DNA from: JACQNR01 sp049515175
GTDB taxonomy: Bacteria > Acidobacteriota > Terriglobia > UBA7540
NCBI GenBank assembly: GCA_049515175.1
Contig: JBEKUI010000224.1
Location: forward strand, 1 to 10,556
Reading direction: 5' to 3'
Length of the DNA: 10,556 nt
Part shown: in pieces, positions 6,768 to 10,556 of the stretch
How positions within the stretch are numbered: the stretch's first letter is position 1
Layout of the letters: each line of letters begins with the position of its first letter
Notes under the pieces: generated by a model
What the model was told of the DNA's origin: nothing
What the model saw: the letters and a program-made list of their open reading frames with translations, nothing else
Databases searched by the model: none
Program-made: the position numbers and the translations under genes

Positions 6768-7130
6768 ATGAGAACCATCTGGAATGAACAGCGACTCCAG
6801 CGTCTATTTTGGCGCTACAACAGGCGGTTCTTCGGTGATGCGCTCAAGGGGTGGACGGTTGACACTGACGAGTTGCATCAGGGCCTATACGGGTGCTGTA
6901 ATGAGAAGACAAGATGCATTTCGATCCGCCTACCATCCCATACTAGCGACCATCTGGTTCGATCTACGCTAGTGCACGAGATGGCACACGCGGCGACTAA
7001 TTCGAGTCATGGACGCCGGTGGCGAAGTGAAATCGAGCGACTGAAGGCGGGCGAAGGTCTATCACGGGGGGGTTCACGATGCACAGACGGAGCTTCATCA
7101 AGGCTGGAACCACGCTGGCCGCTGGCTTGA
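6768..7130 (+). pseudogene. SprT-like zinc metallopeptidase, probably 3'-truncated
   Basis: 120 residues. The front part is a small SprT-like domain: IWNEQRLQRLFWRYNRRFFG (4-23), GCCNEKTRCISIRLPS (42-57), then the zinc motif HEMAH (70-74) with a third His at H81 in SSHGRRWRSEI. All expected metal ligands and the catalytic Glu are present. Homology fades after about residue 93 (near 7047). The remaining residues are Ser/Arg-rich and come from DNA that is the leader and first 52 bases of the next gene in another frame. The natural end has thus probably been replaced, although a short functional protein is possible. AGGA at 6754-6757 is 10 bases before the ATG. SprT-like proteins range from DNA-protein crosslink proteases to phage or plasmid passengers; here it sits beside an IS remnant and looks like debris. 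Confidence 0.6.
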
Positions 7131-8674
7131 GCATGGCCACGCCTCGCCTCACTCGAGCCGATGTGCCTGACCACAATTGGGACCGCTACGACTTTGGGCC
7201 GGGCCCTCGCGTGAGTAATCGGCTCAACCAAGGCCCCTTTGGAATTGACCAGGACGAGGGTTGGCTGACCATCGCCAGCACCACGCCTTCTGACCAACAT
7301 GTCAAGAACTTCGGACAGGGAATGGTGGGCTATGCGTGGGAAGAAAATGGTCCGTCCGTGGCTGCCCGGAAAGGCAAGGAGACATTAGAGCAGCACGTCG
7401 AAAAACTCGCGACCCTGCCGTACGTTGACGTTCTCTATATCCGCTGCGACTGGCGCGATGTCCAAAGTAAACCGGGAAAGCTTGATCTCAACCCCGTCTG
7501 GAAGCTGGCGTTCGACGCTGCCAAAACTTACGACCTAAGGGTCGGGTTTCGGGTGCAGCTTTCCAGCCCCAATTTCCAGCCTAGACAATTCTCCATGCCG
7601 GACTTCATCAAGGAAAAAGTGCCTTTCTGCAACATCGGGAGAAAATCCACAGAACGGAAAACCGACTTCGATTTTTATGAGCCACAATACGACCACCCGG
7701 AATTCCAAAAAGCGTTCCGGGAATTGACGGAGCTCTTGGCCGCAGAGTTCGATAACCACCCGCGCGTGGAATTCATGGATCTGATGATGTACGGCTTCTG
7801 GGGAGAGGGTCACACGAACGATAACCGGCCCACGCCCTTCCGCGACTACCTGACGGGCGAACGAACCTTCGTGGGAATGACCCAGTTGCAGCTTGACGCC
7901 TTCAAGAAGACTCCGATCGCTGTCAATACCGAGCCGGACATCAGCCGTGTCGGTAACCGCGAGGTGCAAGACATGGTGGTGCGGGCGGGCGGCTGGCTGA
8001 GGTCCGACAGCGTCATCATGGATGAACCTATCCAGATCGAAGAACTCGGCAACCGCCCCCCATGGCTCGCCACCATCCTCGAGGACGGAGGCAATCGGCA
8101 TCACCTCCTCGCCGGTGCGGTGATGGACGAGAATGAAGAGGGCATGGGCTATAAAGTTGACGACCACTATCGCGAGGTGGCGGGCCTGCATGCCCTCGAC
8201 ATCGGCGCCAACTACTGGGCGTTGTGGACGGAGGCCGACAATATTAAACGGTATTACGAGAAGTATCCGCGCTCGCTGGAGATGCTGCAGCGACGATTGG
8301 GCTATCGCGTTCGACCCTCCTGGATCTGGCAACGGAAGCGTTATGGCACGGCAGAACTCATCCTGGGCATCGCTAACGACGGGGTGGCGGGAGTGCCAGG
8401 CGTGCTGGGCGTTTACGTGGAAACCCCGGACGGGAAAGTCAAGATCGGTGGAAACCTGGATGCGGGACAACCCTACGCCGGGAAAGTCCGCCAAGCTTCG
8501 TTCGTTCTTCCTCCCGGTCTGGACGGCAAAGAAGTGATTCTGCGCGCCGAGATCGAAACCATGGGGATTCGCCACCCGGTTCGGTGGGCGTGCAACGAAG
8601 CCCTTAACCCGGATGGCTCATTAACGGTGCGGCTCCGGGAAAACGACGATCCCAAATTTCGTAAGAATGTCTGA
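7079..8674 (+). CDS. Tat-exported TIM-barrel glycosidase-like protein (paralog B)
   Basis: 531 residues, the divergent member of the family. Start MHRRSFIKAG carries the twin-arginine motif; a hydrophobic stretch follows and a cleavage site near TRA-DVP (about 27) is plausible, so export is predicted. It shares HNWDRYDFGPGP (32-43), SNRLNQGPF (46-54), YEPQYDHPEF (200-209), MMYGFWGEGHT (236-246, candidate acid E243), NTEPDISRVGN and NRPPW. E321 aligns with the second candidate carboxylate of the others. The C-terminal beta domain has RRLGYRVRPSWIWQ and IANDGVAGVPGVLGV. It lacks the ADMGTEEIKSDNIPQAIEDL-type segment of A and C and has an insertion around 340-362 (HHLLAGAVMDENEEGMGYKV), so substrate specificity may differ. 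The G run at 7066-7072 is a weak ribosome site. It overlaps the SprT-like ORF by 52 bases and precedes paralog C by 53 bases. Function inferred only. Confidence 0.85.
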   Translation: MHRRSFIKAGTTLAAGLSMATPRLTRADVPDHNWDRYDFGPGPRVSNRLNQGPFGIDQDEGWLTIASTTPSDQHVKNFGQGMVGYAWEENGPSVAARKGKETLEQHVEKLATLPYVDVLYIRCDWRDVQSKPGKLDLNPVWKLAFDAAKTYDLRVGFRVQLSSPNFQPRQFSMPDFIKEKVPFCNIGRKSTERKTDFDFYEPQYDHPEFQKAFRELTELLAAEFDNHPRVEFMDLMMYGFWGEGHTNDNRPTPFRDYLTGERTFVGMTQLQLDAFKKTPIAVNTEPDISRVGNREVQDMVVRAGGWLRSDSVIMDEPIQIEELGNRPPWLATILEDGGNRHHLLAGAVMDENEEGMGYKVDDHYREVAGLHALDIGANYWALWTEADNIKRYYEKYPRSLEMLQRRLGYRVRPSWIWQRKRYGTAELILGIANDGVAGVPGVLGVYVETPDGKVKIGGNLDAGQPYAGKVRQASFVLPPGLDGKEVILRAEIETMGIRHPVRWACNEALNPDGSLTVRLRENDDPKFRKNV

Positions 8675-8713
8675 ACCGCCACGGCTGGAGCGATTGACGG
8701 GCTGCTTGCGGAA

Positions 8714-8719
8714 AAGGAG
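8714..8719 (+). promoter_or_regulatory. Ribosome binding site deciding the start of paralog C
   Basis: AAGGAG lies 8 bases before ATG 8728. A GTG at 8719 would begin inside this site and cannot be used, so the protein starts MNRRNFFKSG, exactly parallel to paralog A. Confidence 0.8.
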
Positions 8720-8727
8720 TGTGCCTC

Positions 8728-10290
8728 ATGAACCGGCGAAACTTCTTCAAGTCCGGAGGATTGGCTGCAGCCATCGCGGGCGTGGGTGCGAGGAAGGTTC
8801 GTTCCTTCGTCCCTGCGCATAACTGGGGCAGCTATGATTTCGGGTCAGGACCCGCCATCAGCAATCGGCTGAACCAGGGGCCGTTTCCACAATATCCGCC
8901 GGAAGCAGTATTCCCCGGCGGCGAGGTCGTGATGGCCACGACCCCCTCAAACGAGGTTGTGCCCAATTTCGGCAAGGGACTCATCACCTACATCACTGCG
9001 GACATGGGCACCGCTGAGATCAAATCCAACAACATTCCCCAAGCCATCGAAGACCTCGTGCGGCTGCCCCTGGGGGAAAAGCTATACCTCCGGCCAACCT
9101 GGCGCGAGGTGCAGCCACACCGTGGCCGCCTGGAGTTCCCCGACTTCTGGAAACTCACCTTCGATCTGGCAAAGCAATGCAACAAGCGAATTGGGTTTCG
9201 AATTCAGATGAGGGCGCCCGATTGCACCGACGAAGCTTTACCGGATTTCGTGCTCGAAAAAGTGCCGATGGTGAAATTGCTGGGCGAGTGGAGAACCGAG
9301 CTTGCCGGGCCACGCCGGAAGGCCGCTTATTATGAACCCCGCTATGATCATCCCCACTTCCAACAATGCTTCAAGGAACTCAATGAATTGCTGGCCGCGG
9401 AGCTGGATGGCAGCGCCCAGATTGAGTTCATGGACACGTTCATGTATGGCTTCTGGGGTGAGGGTCACACCTGGCCATTCCAGAATAACCCGTTCCCCGA
9501 CTACCCCACGGCGGAGCGGACCTGGATTCAGATGTTCGAAACTCAAAGCGAGCACTGGTCCCGGACGCCGCTCGTCACCAACACGCAGCCGGACTTTAGC
9601 CGGGTCGGCAACTCGGAACTGGTCGATCGCACGGTGCGGTCCTGGAACTGGCTCCGCACGGATACGATTTTCATTGAAAACGAGCAGATCGAAACCTTGA
9701 GTAATCGGCCGCCGTGGGTCGGAGCCGTTGTCGAGGTGGGGATGTCTGACGGCACCCCGGAGTCCCTGCACATTGAGGAGGGGGTCACCTACACAGATAA
9801 CGTGATTGCTCATGTGACCGATGTCGGCCCGCACTACTGGTCGCTGTGGAACTTTCACAAGATTAGCGCTGATAACATCATGCGCTATTACCACCAGTAC
9901 CCGCAGGCAATCGACCAAATCAGCCGCCGCATCGGGTACCGCGTGCGGCCTTCATTCATTTGGCAATACACGGAACAAGACCATCAAGGCTTGGTGATTG
10001 GCTTCGCCAACGACGGCCTCGCGGGCGTGCCCGGCGCGCTGCGCGTCCAGGTGACGAGCGAGGACGGCAAACTGAAAATCGGAGGAAGCCTCGATCCCGG
10101 ATACCCGCTGCCGGGGAAAATCCGCCAAGCGCAGTTTGTGCTCCCCCAAGGCATTGATTGGAAAGGACTGAAGCTCCGCGCCGAACTCGAAGTGAAAGGC
10201 GTCAGGCATCCCGTCCGGTGGGCATGTCGGAAACAGTTGAACAGTGACGGCTCATTGACCCTCCGGCCGAACCTGCGTGGGTCCGTCTGA
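8728..10290 (+). CDS. Tat-exported TIM-barrel glycosidase-like protein (paralog C)
   Basis: 520 residues from ATG 8728. It is the near twin of paralog A: by eye most positions agree over the full length, including the Tat start, SGPAISNRLNQGPFPQYPPE, ITYITADMGTAEIKS, YEPRYDHPHF, FMYGFWGEGHTWPFQNNPFP (E245 the candidate acid), IENEQIETLSNRPPW (E322) and the beta domain RRIGYRVRPSFIWQ with GFANDGLAGVPGALRV. It ends cleanly at LTLRPNLRGSV, which shows that the A-copy tail is an extension. It follows paralog B by 53 bases with no terminator, so the two are probably one transcript. The Tat route suggests a protein folded in the cytoplasm before export, perhaps with a metal. The family resembles the DUF4832-type two-domain glycosidase-like proteins; the substrate is unknown. 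The ORF is certain, the enzymatic role an inference. Confidence 0.87.
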   Translation: MNRRNFFKSGGLAAAIAGVGARKVRSFVPAHNWGSYDFGSGPAISNRLNQGPFPQYPPEAVFPGGEVVMATTPSNEVVPNFGKGLITYITADMGTAEIKSNNIPQAIEDLVRLPLGEKLYLRPTWREVQPHRGRLEFPDFWKLTFDLAKQCNKRIGFRIQMRAPDCTDEALPDFVLEKVPMVKLLGEWRTELAGPRRKAAYYEPRYDHPHFQQCFKELNELLAAELDGSAQIEFMDTFMYGFWGEGHTWPFQNNPFPDYPTAERTWIQMFETQSEHWSRTPLVTNTQPDFSRVGNSELVDRTVRSWNWLRTDTIFIENEQIETLSNRPPWVGAVVEVGMSDGTPESLHIEEGVTYTDNVIAHVTDVGPHYWSLWNFHKISADNIMRYYHQYPQAIDQISRRIGYRVRPSFIWQYTEQDHQGLVIGFANDGLAGVPGALRVQVTSEDGKLKIGGSLDPGYPLPGKIRQAQFVLPQGIDWKGLKLRAELEVKGVRHPVRWACRKQLNSDGSLTLRPNLRGSV

Positions 10291-10556
10291 CACTGTATAG
10301 ACTCTTCTATGACGTCGGCGGCGTTGTCAAGCAATACGACTCCCTCTTCAACATGAAGCCCCAGCACTTTTCGTGGGGGATTCGCGAATCTGCAGAGTTC
10401 CTTTGTAGCGTTCGACCAAGGCTCGGTTCCCGGAATCTTGCAGTGGAGTTTTGATCCACCAATCATCTATCCGATCTTTCGCTGCAGACCATGATTCGTA
10501 CTCCGAACTCCCCTTTCACCTGCAAGGGGAGGCAGGGCGCTCACTCACTCACACGA
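10291..10556. other. Terminal stretch without an assignable gene
   Basis: Three overlapping frames look mildly protein-like: plus 10291-10440, minus up to the ATG at 10466, and minus 10348-10515. The last reads ...DDWWIKTPLQDSGNRALVER... and ends IRESPTKSAGASC before a TGA. None shows a family motif I know or a good ribosome site. This may be the 3' tail of a minus-strand gene or decayed DNA. Confidence 0.3.
10508..10531. repeat. Perfect 8-bp stem hairpin
   Basis: CTCCCCTT (10508-10515) and AAGGGGAG (10524-10531) enclose an 8-base loop. No T-run follows on either strand, so it is not a standard terminator. It may be a dispersed intergenic repeat or an IS end. CACT-type short direct repeats follow at about 10540-10552. 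Confidence 0.45.

Noticed and set aside
7535..8575. 346-residue minus-strand open frame
   Set aside because: Antisense shadow of paralog B; no motif or ribosome site. The same applies to the minus frames 230-760 and 9238-9918 opposite paralogs A and C.
8719..8730. GTG start for paralog C giving three extra residues
   Set aside because: The GTG overlaps the ribosome binding site itself; ATG 8728 has correct spacing and the Tat motif directly after it.
1..10556. CRISPR array, tRNA or rRNA
   Set aside because: No regularly spaced direct repeats, and no tRNA- or rRNA-like sequence was seen on either strand.

Overview
The window looks like an accessory, carbohydrate-oriented stretch of a GC-rich, free-living bacterial genome. 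Four things suggest Acidobacteriota (Solibacter/Bryobacter-like) or a related Planctomycetota/Verrucomicrobiota-type soil or aquatic genome: expanded Tat-exported glycoside-hydrolase-like paralogs, a FucP-type sugar permease, a PfkB sugar kinase, and several decayed insertion sequences. This is an inference from gene content; there is no rRNA or marker gene to prove it.

Layout, left to right. (1) 11-1633 (+): first member (A) of a family of about 520-540 residue Tat-signal proteins with a probable TIM-barrel glycosidase fold and a C-terminal beta-sandwich of DUF4832-like character. (2) 1857-3053: an insertion sequence with an rve/DDE transposase on the minus strand, broken by one in-frame stop just before the catalytic Glu; candidate inverted repeats are visible at both ends. 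(3) 3054-3352 (+): a short remnant that reads like the C-terminal beta domain of a GH79-type glycoside hydrolase, with a one-base frameshift. (4) 3353-3718: non-coding, with a good sigma70-type promoter, a structured leader and a 19-bp perfect palindrome just upstream of the next gene. (5) 3719-5997 (+): a two-gene operon, a tagatose-kinase-like PfkB kinase overlapping by 4 bases (ATGA) with a FucP-family sugar/H+ symporter. (6) 6081-6590 (-): the N-terminal half of an IS110-family (probably IS1111-group) transposase, followed by a nested hairpin. (7) 6768-7130 (+): an SprT-like zinc-metallopeptidase fragment running into the next gene. (8) 7079-8674 and 8728-10290 (+): members B and C of the Tat family, 53 bases apart and probably co-transcribed. 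(9) 10291-10556: no assignable gene; a perfect 8-bp stem hairpin.

How it fits together. A plausible reading is a sugar-utilisation island: exported barrel proteins act on a saccharide outside the cytoplasmic membrane, the symporter imports a released hexose or 6-deoxyhexose, and the kinase phosphorylates it. Members A and C are close relatives and B is divergent. A tandem array of this family therefore seems to have been split by about 5.4 kb of DNA with IS remnants at or near both edges, along with truncated passenger genes. The substrate of the Tat family cannot be read from the sequence, and it is the most under-described part of the window.
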